In this document: positions 1-7,946 of the stretch, piece after piece
Numbering within the stretch: position 1 is the first letter of the stretch
How the letters are laid out: every line of letters starts with the position of its first letter
Origin: Thermococcales archaeon 44_46
GTDB lineage: Archaea > Methanobacteriota_B > Thermococci > Thermococcales > Thermococcaceae
Assembly (NCBI GenBank): GCA_001507935.1
Contig: LGET01000035.1
Location: 1-11,532 of the forward strand
Length of the DNA: 11,532 nt
Reading direction: 5' to 3'
Translations under genes and position numbers: made by a program
The notes under the pieces: generated by a model
What the model was told of the DNA's origin: nothing
Database searches by the model: none
Seen by the model: only the letters and a program-made list of their open reading frames with translations

Positions 1-800
1 TGCTCCTCTATTGGGAAACCACAGTACTCACTCGGATCAAAGATGTAGATTATCAGCTTACCGAGATGCTTCAACGCCAAAATTGCCTGCTTCTCTATTT
101 CATTTCTCTCGCTCAATGGTCTGTCCAAGAGACCGGGAGTGTCTATAACCTGATACTTCATCCAGTGCTCCTCGAACTGCCCAACGTTTATACCCTTCGT
201 CGTGAAAGGATAACTCGCCACTTCAGGCTTGGCGTTTGTGAGTTTTCTAAGCAGTGTTGACTTTCCAACGTTTGGATGACCTGCTATCACTATCGTGGGA
301 AGGCTGAGGTCAATTACGGGCATATCTTTGAGAACGTCCCTGGCTTTGTTTAGGTATTCGAGGTTTTCGGCTATGTCCTTTATAACGCTTGCAACCCTGC
401 CGTAAAATTCCCTTCTCAGCTGTGCAATCTCCTTTGGATCCCTAGAATACCTAATCTTTTCTACGTATCTCTCTTCAAGTGTCCTTATGGTCTTTATCGC
501 CCAGTTTATTGAAGCAAGAGCCTTATGGAAGGTTCTCTTATCAACCAGCGTGTCAAGAAGCTCCTGATAAAAAGGAGGTAGCGTTGAAACTCCCGGAGTC
601 CTGTCAAGGACTTTCTTTAGGTTATCCCTAATAACGTTTGAGATGGTTCTTATTCTAAGCTCCTCCCTCTGCCTAGCTTTACTAACTACACTCCCCCTTG
701 GATTAAAGGCAGAGGCAGCTTTCTCAGCTCGCCTAAAAGCCTTGTCAATGATCTCATCCGCAAGAAGTATTGTTGGCATCTTTTCAAATGGATTTTTCAT
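1..800 (-). CDS. nog1: NOG1-family GTP-binding protein, C-terminal end outside window
   Basis: The first 266 residues of a GTPase run off the left edge of the window. The first ~160 residues are a charged, helical region typical of the NOG1 N-terminal bundle. The G domain then begins with the P-loop GHPNVGKST (about residues 173-181), followed by the G3 motif DTPGLLD (about 220-226). The G4 N/TKxD motif must lie beyond the edge. NOG1 proteins act in maturation of the large ribosomal subunit; the archaeal role is inferred from the eukaryotic one. The ATG at 798-800 is preceded by a good GGTGA ribosome binding site about 6 nt upstream. The start overlaps the end of a small upstream ORF (784-948) by 17 nt, suggesting coupled translation. 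Family assignment is confident; the symbol is by homology. Confidence 0.9.
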   Translation of the reverse strand, partial: MKNPFEKMPTILLADEIIDKAFRRAEKAASAFNPRGSVVSKARQREELRIRTISNVIRDNLKKVLDRTPGVSTLPPFYQELLDTLVDKRTFHKALASINWAIKTIRTLEERYVEKIRYSRDPKEIAQLRREFYGRVASVIKDIAENLEYLNKARDVLKDMPVIDLSLPTIVIAGHPNVGKSTLLRKLTNAKPEVASYPFTTKGINVGQFEEHWMKYQVIDTPGLLDRPLSERNEIEKQAILALKHLGKLIIYIFDPSEYCGFPIEE

Positions 801-948
801 GATCTCTCACCTTTCCTATTTTTCTCGCCGTTAGTGACTTTCTCAATAGGTTTTTAAAGATGTTGATTAAACCTTGCGGAACTGTGCCGTAGTATCTCAT
901 AACAGAAGAGATCACGAGAGAAAGGAAAGCAACAGCAGTAAAGAACAC
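784..948 (-). CDS. 54-residue putative membrane microprotein between radical SAM gene and nog1
   Basis: A GTG-started frame of 54 codons fills the space between the radical SAM stop (954-956) and nog1. It begins only 5 nt after that stop and ends at TGA 784-786, inside the nog1 start region. The first ~17 residues (MFFTAVAFLSLVISSVM) form one hydrophobic helix. The rest is basic (KNLLRKSLTARKIGKVR), as expected of a single-pass protein with a cytoplasmic tail. The tight spacing on both sides fits an operon gene, although the ribosome binding site before the GTG is weak. An internal ATG at residue 17 would remove the hydrophobic helix. I do not recognise a family. It could be a chance open frame; the composition and packing argue moderately for a real gene. 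Confidence 0.45.
   Translation of the reverse strand: MFFTAVAFLSLVISSVMRYYGTVPQGLINIFKNLLRKSLTARKIGKVRDHEKSI
851..860 (-). promoter_or_regulatory. Possible TATA box for nog1
   Basis: On the minus strand this reads TCTTTAAAAA. A start about 25 nt downstream (near 830) would give a ~30-nt leader containing the GGTGA site of nog1. It lies inside the small ORF 784-948, so nog1 could have both operon-borne and separate transcription. No clear BRE is seen. Confidence 0.3.
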
Positions 949-953
949 CAGCC

Positions 954-2018
954 TTACAGCTTCTCAAGTATTTTTGGGATCTCTTGAGGCTCTAGGGCCG
1001 TCTCTACAATGTAGCCCTTTTCCACTAAGATTTTGTTGAAAAGTTCTTCTCTCTTCCAACCATCTAAAGTGAAATCTCCATAAAACATGACCTCTGGGAG
1101 GAAAATTACTCCCAAATCCACCTCTGGCAGTTTTTCAACTTCCCTAAGAACGTCATGAGCCGTTAGTAATCCAGCAGTACCTATGTTTCCTCCGAAGAAG
1201 TCATTCTTGACCATGACAACCTTGATTTTTGGAAAGAGGCGCTTGATTTCTGGATAAGCGAGCTCTCCGGTGAGAATGTAAGTTGTTAAAGATGGCTCGA
1301 TATCAAAGGGCTCCAGTGAAGTTTTGAACTCCCCGAGCAGAGCCTGGAATATAGGTGGGATGATTATCTTCAGGCTCAGCTCTTTCTGCTTCTCAAGGGC
1401 GACGTTTTTAACAAAAAGAAGCTCCTCCCTTGTTAAAGCTCTAGTCCTCGAGTACTTCGTAACCCCAATTGGGAAGAGCCTAACTTCATGGACACCAAAT
1501 CTATCCAAATCCTCCAGAATCTCACCTATATCGGAGACGTTGTAGCCGGGGGTTAAGATTATGTCCGCTATGACCCTAAAGTTCTCCACGACCTTTGGTA
1601 AAAGGTCAATGACTTTTCCGGCGTTTCTGTTCTTCATGAGATTAATCCTAACGTCCTTCTTTGTTGTGTGGAGGGATATCTGGATTTCATCAAGCCCAGC
1701 TGAGTAGAGGCTTTCAATCCTCTTTTCGTCAAAGCGGACGTTTGCACTTGTATCTGTAACCCTTATCCACAAATCGTAGTGCTTTCTTGCATAGGCTATT
1801 CTATCTTCAAGCTCTGGATCATTAAGGGTATCGTGTTTGGAAACTCTGTATATCATTTGCGGAGGATTTTGCATAAGGTAGCAGAAAACGCAATCATTGC
1901 CGCATGGACCGGCCTTAGAAGATGGGGGAATTATGAGTAGGTCGTCTCTCTCATCTACCATGTCGAGTTCGTATTTGGTAATCTTTCTAAGCTTGTAATC
2001 CTCCGTCAGCTCATACAT
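954..2018 (-). CDS. Radical SAM protein with DUF512-like C-terminal domain
   Basis: A 354-residue protein with a radical SAM cluster motif CGNDCVFC (C39, C43, C46; CxxxCxxC), which binds a 4Fe-4S cluster and S-adenosylmethionine. The following residues (about 80-190) fit the radical SAM barrel. The C-terminal part resembles DUF512: [12 protein letters not shown] at 182-193, [15 protein letters not shown] at 272-286, LPEVMF at 307-312 and LDG at 318-320. Bacterial and cyanobacterial DUF512 proteins usually begin with a PDZ-like domain. Here the cysteine motif lies only 39 residues from the start, so that domain is absent. The substrate is unknown. No ribosome binding site precedes the ATG, but a TATA element sits about 27 nt upstream, which fits a leaderless mRNA. 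It lies 51 nt downstream of tldE on the same strand. Confidence 0.82.
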   Translation of the reverse strand: MYELTEDYKLRKITKYELDMVDERDDLLIIPPSSKAGPCGNDCVFCYLMQNPPQMIYRVSKHDTLNDPELEDRIAYARKHYDLWIRVTDTSANVRFDEKRIESLYSAGLDEIQISLHTTKKDVRINLMKNRNAGKVIDLLPKVVENFRVIADIILTPGYNVSDIGEILEDLDRFGVHEVRLFPIGVTKYSRTRALTREELLFVKNVALEKQKELSLKIIIPPIFQALLGEFKTSLEPFDIEPSLTTYILTGELAYPEIKRLFPKIKVVMVKNDFFGGNIGTAGLLTAHDVLREVEKLPEVDLGVIFLPEVMFYGDFTLDGWKREELFNKILVEKGYIVETALEPQEIPKILEKL

Positions 2019-2039
2019 GTGGGGAAAATCAAAAAGAGA

Positions 2040-2050
2040 GTTTAAAAAGG
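2040..2050 (-). promoter_or_regulatory. TATA box of the radical SAM gene, predicted leaderless
   Basis: The minus strand reads CCTTTTTAAAC, centred about 27 nt before the ATG at 2018. Archaeal transcription starts about 25 nt from the TATA centre, so the mRNA would begin at or within a few bases of the start codon. This agrees with the absence of a Shine-Dalgarno sequence there. The same TTTTTAAAC core occurs in the promoter at 11115-11131. Confidence 0.5.
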
Positions 2051-2069
2051 ATTAGGTGGATAAATTATC

Positions 2070-3389
2070 CTACTTTCCCGCTATTCTAACGTTATCGAAG
2101 GCCATTGATGGCACAACCATGCTGCCTCCGAAGGGCAATACCTTTTGCTCCCTGCTTACCGCGTAGAGGTTCGGCAACAGCTCGTAAACGTTGCCGCTCA
2201 TCATGAACACTGCAGAGCCTTTTACCTCCCCGTTTTCAATCAGGAAAGCCGGATTAGCCACAACTGCGAAGTTTCCATTGTCCGGGTTGCTTGAGTGAGC
2301 CCCCTGGAAACCGCTCACAAGGTAGCCGTGCTCTATCTCTCCGATAATCTCCTCAAGGCTCTTCTTACCCCCTTCGATTACAACGTTGTGGAACCCTATG
2401 CTTATGCCCCCGGTAGAAAGGTTCCGCTTTCCATTTCCTGTGCTTTCAACCCCGTGGATTTTTGCCCAGTAGTTGTCCCATACAAAGCCTTTGAAAACTC
2501 CTTTCTCCACTATTACATTTCTCCTTGTTGGAACACCTTCATCGTCCGCTATAACCGGGTTTATGCTGAGCTCATGGAGGGGATCGTCGCATATCGTGAG
2601 TAGCTCGTTTGAGATGCTTTCCCCTATTTTGTTGGCCAGAGGTGTTGTGCCCTTAACAAGTCTCTCTCCGCTGAATGCCGGGAAGAGCGCATAGGATAAG
2701 AGGCTCGAAACTGCCCATGGTTCAATTACTACTTTCGCCTCCTCTGTCTTGCTTTTTTCGGTTTTAAATGCCCACTTAACTTTTTGCAGGGCGTTTTTAA
2801 CAACGCTTTCTACATCAAGCTTGAGGGAAAGCTTTGCATCGAAGTCAAAAATGCCGGGGGTTACTTTTCCTTCCTTCATCCCAACGAGCTCGATGTAGAA
2901 GAACGCTCCTCCTCCTTCCTGAGATACGTTAACGCCGTGAGAATTCACTATCAGGCTTTCTCCCCACTCTGCTCCTCCACCGCCACCTGCAACGATAATT
3001 CCCTCTTCCGATGCCATTCCAATGCCTTCTCTCGCGAGCTCTACGAAGTAGTCTGGAGAAACTTCTTTAAGTTCTTTATCAACTTTTCTCGGCTCTCTGT
3101 ATTTTCCGGGCTCGGGAAATGAGACCCACTTCTCATCGGGCTTGTTGAGCTTTGCAAGCTTGTATGCCCTCTCTATGGCTTCTTTGATTTTCTCTTTATC
3201 TCCGCTATCGACTATTGCAACTCCAAGTCTCTTGTCCTTAACACCCCTAACAACGGTAACAACTCTCTCCCTTAGAGCGGAGGTAGAAACTTCGTTGAGC
3301 TCAATGTTAACGCTCGCATCTCTGCTCTTGTAAGTGGCAATTTCGAGCTCGTCAAAGAATTTTTCCCCAAAACGGATAAGCTCTTCCAT
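2070..3389 (-). CDS. pmbA: TldD/PmbA family protein, TldE-like subunit
   Basis: About 439 residues, the usual length for PmbA (TldE). In E. coli this is the non-metal partner of TldD in a complex that trims modified or unfolded peptides. The sequence lacks the HExxxH metal motif present in the neighbouring gene, as expected for the TldE subunit. It ends with the family's glycine-rich segment (LPFGGSMVVPSMAFDNVRIAGK). The ATG at 3387-3389 is chosen because GGTGAT (3394-3399) lies directly upstream at normal spacing. A GTG at 3396-3398, overlapping the tldD stop, would add three residues. It directly follows tldD, so the two subunits are surely co-expressed. Substrates in archaea are unknown. 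Confidence 0.93.
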   Translation of the reverse strand: MEELIRFGEKFFDELEIATYKSRDASVNIELNEVSTSALRERVVTVVRGVKDKRLGVAIVDSGDKEKIKEAIERAYKLAKLNKPDEKWVSFPEPGKYREPRKVDKELKEVSPDYFVELAREGIGMASEEGIIVAGGGGGAEWGESLIVNSHGVNVSQEGGGAFFYIELVGMKEGKVTPGIFDFDAKLSLKLDVESVVKNALQKVKWAFKTEKSKTEEAKVVIEPWAVSSLLSYALFPAFSGERLVKGTTPLANKIGESISNELLTICDDPLHELSINPVIADDEGVPTRRNVIVEKGVFKGFVWDNYWAKIHGVESTGNGKRNLSTGGISIGFHNVVIEGGKKSLEEIIGEIEHGYLVSGFQGAHSSNPDNGNFAVVANPAFLIENGEVKGSAVFMMSGNVYELLPNLYAVSREQKVLPFGGSMVVPSMAFDNVRIAGK

Positions 3390-3394
3390 CTTTA

Positions 3395-4765
3395 TCACCC
3401 GATTATTATTCCTCCGTCAAAGCGCATGTGCGGACCACCAGAGCTAACAAAAGCAGTTTGCCCTTTTCCACATCTCCCCATTTCGAGACCAAAGTCATTT
3501 CCTACGGCACTTATCTTCTTCAAGGCTTCGATGGCAATTCCACTTATGGAAGTGTCTCTTATGGGCTTCGTTATTTCACCGTTCTCTATCATGTACCCTT
3601 CTTGAACTCCCACCTGGAAAGCTGAGTTGAGCTGTGCCTGACCTCCTCTGAAATCAACTACATAATAGCCAAACTTGATGTCCTCTATCATCTCCTCGAA
3701 ATTCCAATCTCCCGGCTCAAAGATTGTGTTGCGCATTCTTATTATCGGTGGATAGGTGTAGTTTTCAGCCCTCGCGTGGCCGTTTGGCTCCATGTTCCAC
3801 TTGTGGGCATATTCCCTGTTGAGCATTATCTCCTTCAAGACTCCGTTTTCAATTATGTGAATGTCTTTGACTGGAACGCCTTCGTCGTCATAGCGGTCGT
3901 TTCCAAAACCGCCCTCCACTATGCGCTCGCTCATTGTAACGTATTCGGGAGCAATCTGTTTTCCAATCAAATCTTTGAAGGGCGAGTTTATCGTCAAATC
4001 CGCCTCCGCAAGGTGTCCGAGGGCTTCGTGAGCTATAAGTCCCACCACTATCGGGCCAGCAACTATTGGGAACTCTCCACGCTTTGGTGCAACACCCTCC
4101 AGCTGGGCATGAACTTTTCTGATAACTCTCTTTGCTACTTCCTCGTTTGGCTCCTTCTCCTTAAACAGCTCCCAGCCATAGTCAACTGCCCCAACCTCAT
4201 CTCTTGCAGCGGCAAGCTTTTCCCCTTCTTTGCCAGTTGCCCAGACGTACTGCCATACGTAGTTCAAATCCCACTTTATTTTTGTGCCCTCGTTTGTTAT
4301 GAGAATCTTTTCCCCGCTTGCATCTTCGTAGCGAAGCCACGTTGACTTTATAGCCCCGTCCTCTTTGAGAAGAGACTCCAGATCCATTAATCTCTCAACC
4401 TTTTCCTCTATTGGAACTTCTTTGGGCTTTATTTTCATCTTGCTTTTCACGAAGTCCTGATATGTCTTTATCTCCGCAAGCTGGATTTTCTCCTTTTTAG
4501 CCTTTGCCGTTGCCTTTGCAAGTCTGTATGCACTTTCTATGGCTTTTTCAAGGTTTTCAAGTCTGTTTGTTGAGGAAAATCCCCAAGCTCCATCTGCAAG
4601 AACCCTGATGGCAACTCCCATCTGCCCCTTGTCCGCAAAAGTCGTAAAAGTTCCATCCTTGAGCTCCAGAGTGTTCTTGCTGATGTTTTCATAGCGAATC
4701 TCTATGTAGTCCGCTTTGAAGTTTTCAAGGGCCCAGTTAAGGGCTTTTTCTAATCTATCTTCCAT
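3395..4765 (-). CDS. tldD: TldD metalloprotease subunit
   Basis: 456 residues, full length for TldD. The zinc motif HEALGH is at residues 246-251, inside the conserved IAHEALGHLAEAD. A late cysteine (C432, in GRCGKGQ) matches the third metal-site residue known in E. coli TldD. With TldE it forms a cytoplasmic peptidase that in bacteria matures microcin B17 and degrades CcdA; the archaeal substrate is not known. The ATG at 4763-4765 follows GGTGAT (4771-4776) with 5-nt spacing. A competing out-of-frame ATG at 4768-4770 leads nowhere. A TATA element lies at 4821-4830. It is the first gene of the minus-strand block and diverges from the broken carboxymuconolactone decarboxylase gene. Confidence 0.95.
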   Translation of the reverse strand: MEDRLEKALNWALENFKADYIEIRYENISKNTLELKDGTFTTFADKGQMGVAIRVLADGAWGFSSTNRLENLEKAIESAYRLAKATAKAKKEKIQLAEIKTYQDFVKSKMKIKPKEVPIEEKVERLMDLESLLKEDGAIKSTWLRYEDASGEKILITNEGTKIKWDLNYVWQYVWATGKEGEKLAAARDEVGAVDYGWELFKEKEPNEEVAKRVIRKVHAQLEGVAPKRGEFPIVAGPIVVGLIAHEALGHLAEADLTINSPFKDLIGKQIAPEYVTMSERIVEGGFGNDRYDDEGVPVKDIHIIENGVLKEIMLNREYAHKWNMEPNGHARAENYTYPPIIRMRNTIFEPGDWNFEEMIEDIKFGYYVVDFRGGQAQLNSAFQVGVQEGYMIENGEITKPIRDTSISGIAIEALKKISAVGNDFGLEMGRCGKGQTAFVSSGGPHMRFDGGIIIG

Positions 4766-4819
4766 TGCATATCACCCACAATCTAAAGGCTTAGACAGTC
4801 ATCTAAATTAATGTTACCA

Positions 4820-4831
4820 TCGTATAAAAGC
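4820..4831 (-). promoter_or_regulatory. TATA box of the tldD operon
   Basis: The minus strand reads GCTTTTATACGA. A start near 4800 would leave a ~35-nt leader carrying the GGTGAT ribosome binding site of tldD. Confidence 0.5.
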
Positions 4832-4872
4832 ATTATCTTGAGTCAGAGTGTACATATGTGGGCACGGATGAA

Positions 4873-4888
4873 GCAAAATTTAAATATT
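4873..4888 (+). promoter_or_regulatory. Strong BRE/TATA promoter of the carboxymuconolactone decarboxylase gene
   Basis: GCAAAATTTAAATATT is close to the archaeal consensus. Transcription would start near 4907-4910, giving a ~12-nt leader that contains GGTGGT (4910-4915) five bases before the GTG start. The promoter looks intact although the gene it serves is frameshifted. Confidence 0.65.
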
Positions 4889-4920
4889 ACAAAAATTGTA
4901 AATACTGATGGTGGTAACTC

Positions 4921-5267
4921 GTGGCTGCTGAGAAAAATTGGAAATCGACTTTGGAAAACGTAAAAAGAAAGACTGGCGAACTCGTCGAATCTGCTCCAGA
5001 ACTCTCCAAGTTTATTGAATACGTCCACACTGCCGAGAGCCCAAATGCTCTCGACACAAAAACAAAAGAACTCATTTCTTTAGCTATAGCGGTTGTCATA
5101 CGCTGTGAGCCTGTATTCTCTGGCACTGTGAAGCCGCTATCAATGCTGGGGCAACTAAAGAAGAAATTCTCGACACACTGAAAGTTGCTGTAGTAATGGG
5201 TGGGGGACCTGCCTTAATGTACGCTGTAAAGGCATATGAAATAGCAAAAGAATTCCTCAAGGAATGA
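4921..5267 (+). pseudogene. Carboxymuconolactone decarboxylase (AhpD-like) protein, one-base frameshift
   Basis: Two overlapping frames together give a 115-residue carboxymuconolactone decarboxylase family protein, the normal length. Frame one (4921-5112) gives the N-terminal helices and ends in ...VVIRCEP. Continuing in that frame yields unrelated sequence and a stop at 5181. From 5115 the shifted frame reads ILWHCEAAINAGATKEEILD and then VAVVMGGGPALMYAVKAYE, the conserved C-terminal half, ending at TGA 5265-5267. One missing T at 5112/5113 restores CEPCILWH, the family's CxxC-x-x-H active-site pattern. So the lesion falls exactly at the second catalytic cysteine. The GTG start is supported by GGTGGT 5 nt upstream. 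Relatives act as thiol peroxidase partners or decarboxylases; the function here is unknown. It is either a recent pseudogene, a sequencing error or, less likely, recoding. Confidence 0.85.
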
Positions 5268-5397
5268 ACTCCTCAAATAAGTTCAAAAAATCTTTTCGCG
5301 CCTCTTGTTCTCCATTTTCCCTTCTGGGTGGCGTGGGGAAGTATTGTGAACTCAGACTGGCATTTCATATTGTTATCACAACTTCTATGAAAAAAAG

Positions 5398-5414
5398 AAA
5401 AAGGTATAAATTTT
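5398..5414 (+). promoter_or_regulatory. BRE/TATA promoter of the PfkB kinase gene
   Basis: AAAAAGGTATAAATTTT has its TATA centre about 53 nt before the ATG at 5460. A start near 5432 gives a ~28-nt leader containing GGAGGTG. The rest of the 5268-5435 spacer is A/T-rich and shows no convincing terminator or further gene. Confidence 0.6.
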
Positions 5415-5459
5415 GCGAAATAAAGTGAAAGTACAATGAAGAGAATTGGAGGTGGGAAA

Positions 5460-6338
5460 ATGTTTGACGTAGTTGCAATAGGCAACCTCAACTACGATAT
5501 AACTCTCCTTTTAGATAGGTTTCCCGAGTTTCATGAGAAGATAATCGCCAAGAGTGCCCACTTTGGATTGGGTGGTGCTGCAGGCAATACCGCTTCTTGG
5601 TTAGCCCATATGGGAGTTAAGGTGGGCTTCATCGGCGCAGTCGGTAACGATGAGATTGGAGAGGCACACATAAACTACTTTAAGAAAATCGGTGTGGATG
5701 TAGGAGGTATTAAAGTTGTCAATGAGCACTCTGGAATAGCCATATCTCTGATAAAAGGAGAAGACAAGAGGATAGTAAAGCACCTCGGCGCTAACGCATA
5801 CAGAGATGTCGATTTTGAGTACCTTTCAAAAGCCCGACACATCCACATGTCATCAAATCCAAAAGAGCTCATTGAAAAGACTGCTAACTTTGCCTTCGAG
5901 AAAGGAATTTCCATTTCGCTGGACATAGGTGAGGCAGAAGTTCCAGAATCTGTCGAGGACAAAATAACCTACCTGCTGATGAACGAGGACGAGTTCAAAC
6001 GAAAATATGGAAGCCTGGATAGGGTTCATGATGTCAAAGCCAAAAACGTTATCATAACATTAAACGGCGGTGGAGCAATGATTAGAGACGAGAATGGAGA
6101 TGTCTTTGAAGTTAGAGGCTTAAGTGCCGAGGTAGTAGATTCTACCGGAGCCGGGGATGCCTTTGATGCTGGATTCGTCTATGGAGTTCTCAAAGGGTGG
6201 AAACTTGAAGATGCAGCAAAGCTCGGAACTTTACTTGCATATCTAACGGTGCAGAAAGTTGGCGCTAGAAGCGCAATTATCCCATTGGAGGAAATTAAAA
6301 AAATATCAAAAGAGCTGAACCTAGGACTGCCCTTTTAG
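5460..6338 (+). CDS. PfkB/ribokinase family carbohydrate or nucleoside kinase
   Basis: 292 residues from the ATG at 5460, chosen because GGAGGTG (5448-5454) lies 5 nt upstream; an in-frame ATG at 5436 has no such site. PfkB signature 1 is [17 protein letters not shown] (36-52). Signature 2 is [13 protein letters not shown] (227-239), where DTGAGD-type D233 is the catalytic base and the glycines form the anion hole. NGGG at 202-205 is in the nucleotide-binding loop. The enzyme phosphorylates a hydroxyl of a sugar, nucleoside or similar compound. In Thermococcales this family includes the ADP-dependent ribose-1-phosphate kinase of the pentose bisphosphate pathway, cytidine kinase and myo-inositol kinase; I cannot assign the substrate. 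Its stop overlaps the convergent permease stop by 4 nt. Confidence 0.9.
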   Translation: MFDVVAIGNLNYDITLLLDRFPEFHEKIIAKSAHFGLGGAAGNTASWLAHMGVKVGFIGAVGNDEIGEAHINYFKKIGVDVGGIKVVNEHSGIAISLIKGEDKRIVKHLGANAYRDVDFEYLSKARHIHMSSNPKELIEKTANFAFEKGISISLDIGEAEVPESVEDKITYLLMNEDEFKRKYGSLDRVHDVKAKNVIITLNGGGAMIRDENGDVFEVRGLSAEVVDSTGAGDAFDAGFVYGVLKGWKLEDAAKLGTLLAYLTVQKVGARSAIIPLEEIKKISKELNLGLPF

Positions 6339-7156
6339 TAGCTCTTCAAGCCAACTGTTCTTGCCTGCTTTTCACTCCATTTGTATCCCAAATATCCCAA
6401 AATGGCATAGATTAAAGAGAGACCCACAAGATAGGAAATCTCTCCCACGGCTTTTTCGTAGCCGTAGGCAACAACTTTTCTTACGGCTTCACTGGTTGGG
6501 GCATAGGGGAGGATTTTCGCCATTATCTGGAGTCCCTTGGGCAGGATTGAAATTGGATACATAGCACCGCTTAACGCAAAGACCAGCATTTCAAGAATCG
6601 TTATGAACGGGCCCGGGTCTTTTAAATAAAGAACAATGCCCGCGGCAGCCATTCCCATCCCTATCATTCCTACCGTACCCACAAACAACACTGGAAGGGC
6701 TTTAATGAAATTAAAGGGGTTGAATTGAATGTCAAATAGCACTACAAAAAGGGGAACGTATATAGCCATGTAGATTAGTGACAAGAAAATTCTGGTAAGA
6801 ACGTTGCCCAGGAAAAACGTCAGCCTCCTTATTGGGGCCGCAAAGGAGTACTCGAGAGTGCCGGCGTAGAGCTCATCAACAACGCTCCACACAAAGCCGC
6901 TTAGAAAAGTCAAGCCAAAGCCCAGTACCATAAATCCCAAGACTGCAAAAGTTACGTAGTCTGAGTATCCAGTAAGCTGCTGAAGTGCAGGGGAATTTCT
7001 CTCGCCCGTGAGGCCCATTCCTATCAGCAAAGCCTGACCAACAAAGAAGAATCCAAACATGACATCGCTGATAAACCACACCCTGTAACTCAAAAAGATT
7101 CTCCAGCTCTTAACTGCAACACCATAAAGCGCTCTGAGCTCGTTAGTAACCCCCAT
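6335..7156 (-). CDS. ABC-2 type transporter permease (second)
   Basis: About 273 residues with six predicted membrane helices (roughly 20-50, 65-90, 108-135, 150-175, 180-200 and 243-262), the ABC-2 layout. [11 protein letters not shown], after the second helix, resembles the coupling segment that contacts the ATPase. The ATG at 7154-7156 is supported by GGTGGT five bases upstream; a TTG two codons earlier is less likely. It overlaps the upstream permease by 14 nt. It is paralogous to that permease: both have matching helix order and end in a similar KW-S/A-EK-x2-R-x-VG segment. With it and the ATPase it would form a heteromeric exporter; the substrate is unknown. Confidence 0.9.
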   Translation of the reverse strand: MGVTNELRALYGVAVKSWRIFLSYRVWFISDVMFGFFFVGQALLIGMGLTGERNSPALQQLTGYSDYVTFAVLGFMVLGFGLTFLSGFVWSVVDELYAGTLEYSFAAPIRRLTFFLGNVLTRIFLSLIYMAIYVPLFVVLFDIQFNPFNFIKALPVLFVGTVGMIGMGMAAAGIVLYLKDPGPFITILEMLVFALSGAMYPISILPKGLQIMAKILPYAPTSEAVRKVVAYGYEKAVGEISYLVGLSLIYAILGYLGYKWSEKQARTVGLKSY

Positions 7157-7946
7157 AGCCAACCACCCGGGTTATCTTTTCCGCCCATTTGAAAATTAGA
7201 TATCCAGCTGCCCAGTAAAGGGGAATTAAAAAGAGAAGCCACACTATTTCCCCCTGTATTTCTGCGTAGGTTTTTCCAACGAAGATTGCCCTAACAGCGG
7301 AGGCAGCATGGGTAAGTGGAAACAACTTAGAGAAGGAAACCAGCCATTTGGGCATCACACTAAGGGGAAAGAAGACGCCGGAGAAAAAGAGCATTCCGAA
7401 CTCAAATATCTGAGCAAAAGGCCCTATGTTCTTTAGAAGCATCACAAGTCCGGCAAAGATAAACCCAAATCCTAAAAAAGCTAAGAGAGATGCCAGAATA
7501 ATTGGAATAGACTTCAGAATTATCGTGAACGTTAGGGGGATATCAAATATCAGGGCGCCAATTAGGAAGACGATTCCCATGAGGGCAGAATCCATTAAAA
7601 GCCAGCTAACAGCCAATCCGGAGAGGAGCTCTAAAATCCTAGCCGGAGAAAGAACATTCATCTCAAAGGTTCCCCTCTGGAGCTCCCTCCTCACCCCCCA
7701 TACATAAGCTTCCATCGGCGAAACTGAAACCCACCACAAGACGTAGCCTATCAAAGCGTATGTTGGATAATCCCCCATGCCCGTAGAACTCGCCAAAAGC
7801 TGTGAATACCTCCCCCCAAGAACCGCCTGTCCGAAGAAGACGAACTGAAGAAGAAAAACTAAACCAACGAGAATAGAGCTTATTACCCTCAAAGGATACC
7901 TGAAAAACATCCTAAATTCCTTCTCTATTACAGCAGGCAATATCAA
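7143..7946 (-). CDS. ABC-2 type transporter permease (first)
   Basis: About 267 residues with six predicted helices, starting at ILPAVIEKEFRMFFRYP. The frame is open up to 8045, but that extension (MARKERGEDNKRR...) is an antisense-looking basic stretch overlapping the ATPase gene by 103 nt, so I reject it. The TTG at 7944-7946 overlaps the ATPase stop as TTGA, with a GGGGGT site 7 nt upstream. A second TTG at 7938-7940 with GAGGG upstream is the alternative. LQRGTFEMNVLSPARI resembles the segment preceding the third helix in ABC-2 permeases. Overlapping starts and stops through all three genes mean strict co-translation. Confidence 0.88.
   Translation of the reverse strand: MILPAVIEKEFRMFFRYPLRVISSILVGLVFLLQFVFFGQAVLGGRYSQLLASSTGMGDYPTYALIGYVLWWVSVSPMEAYVWGVRRELQRGTFEMNVLSPARILELLSGLAVSWLLMDSALMGIVFLIGALIFDIPLTFTIILKSIPIILASLLAFLGFGFIFAGLVMLLKNIGPFAQIFEFGMLFFSGVFFPLSVMPKWLVSFSKLFPLTHAASAVRAIFVGKTYAEIQGEIVWLLFLIPLYWAAGYLIFKWAEKITRVVGYGGY

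Noticed and set aside
66..260. Short plus-strand ORFs antisense to nog1, tldD, pmbA and the exporter genes
   Set aside because: They lie opposite confidently coded proteins, lack ribosome binding sites and have shadow-like compositions.
5280..5352. Inverted repeat AGTTCA/TGAACT between the decarboxylase pseudogene and the kinase
   Set aside because: Six-base arms about 60 nt apart are expected by chance in A/T-rich spacer, with no supporting context.
5371..5390. Half-site of the Thermococcales glycolytic regulator motif (TATCAC-N5-GTGATA) upstream of the PfkB kinase
   Set aside because: Only TATCAC (5374-5379) matches. The second half reads CTATGA, so the palindrome is not present.
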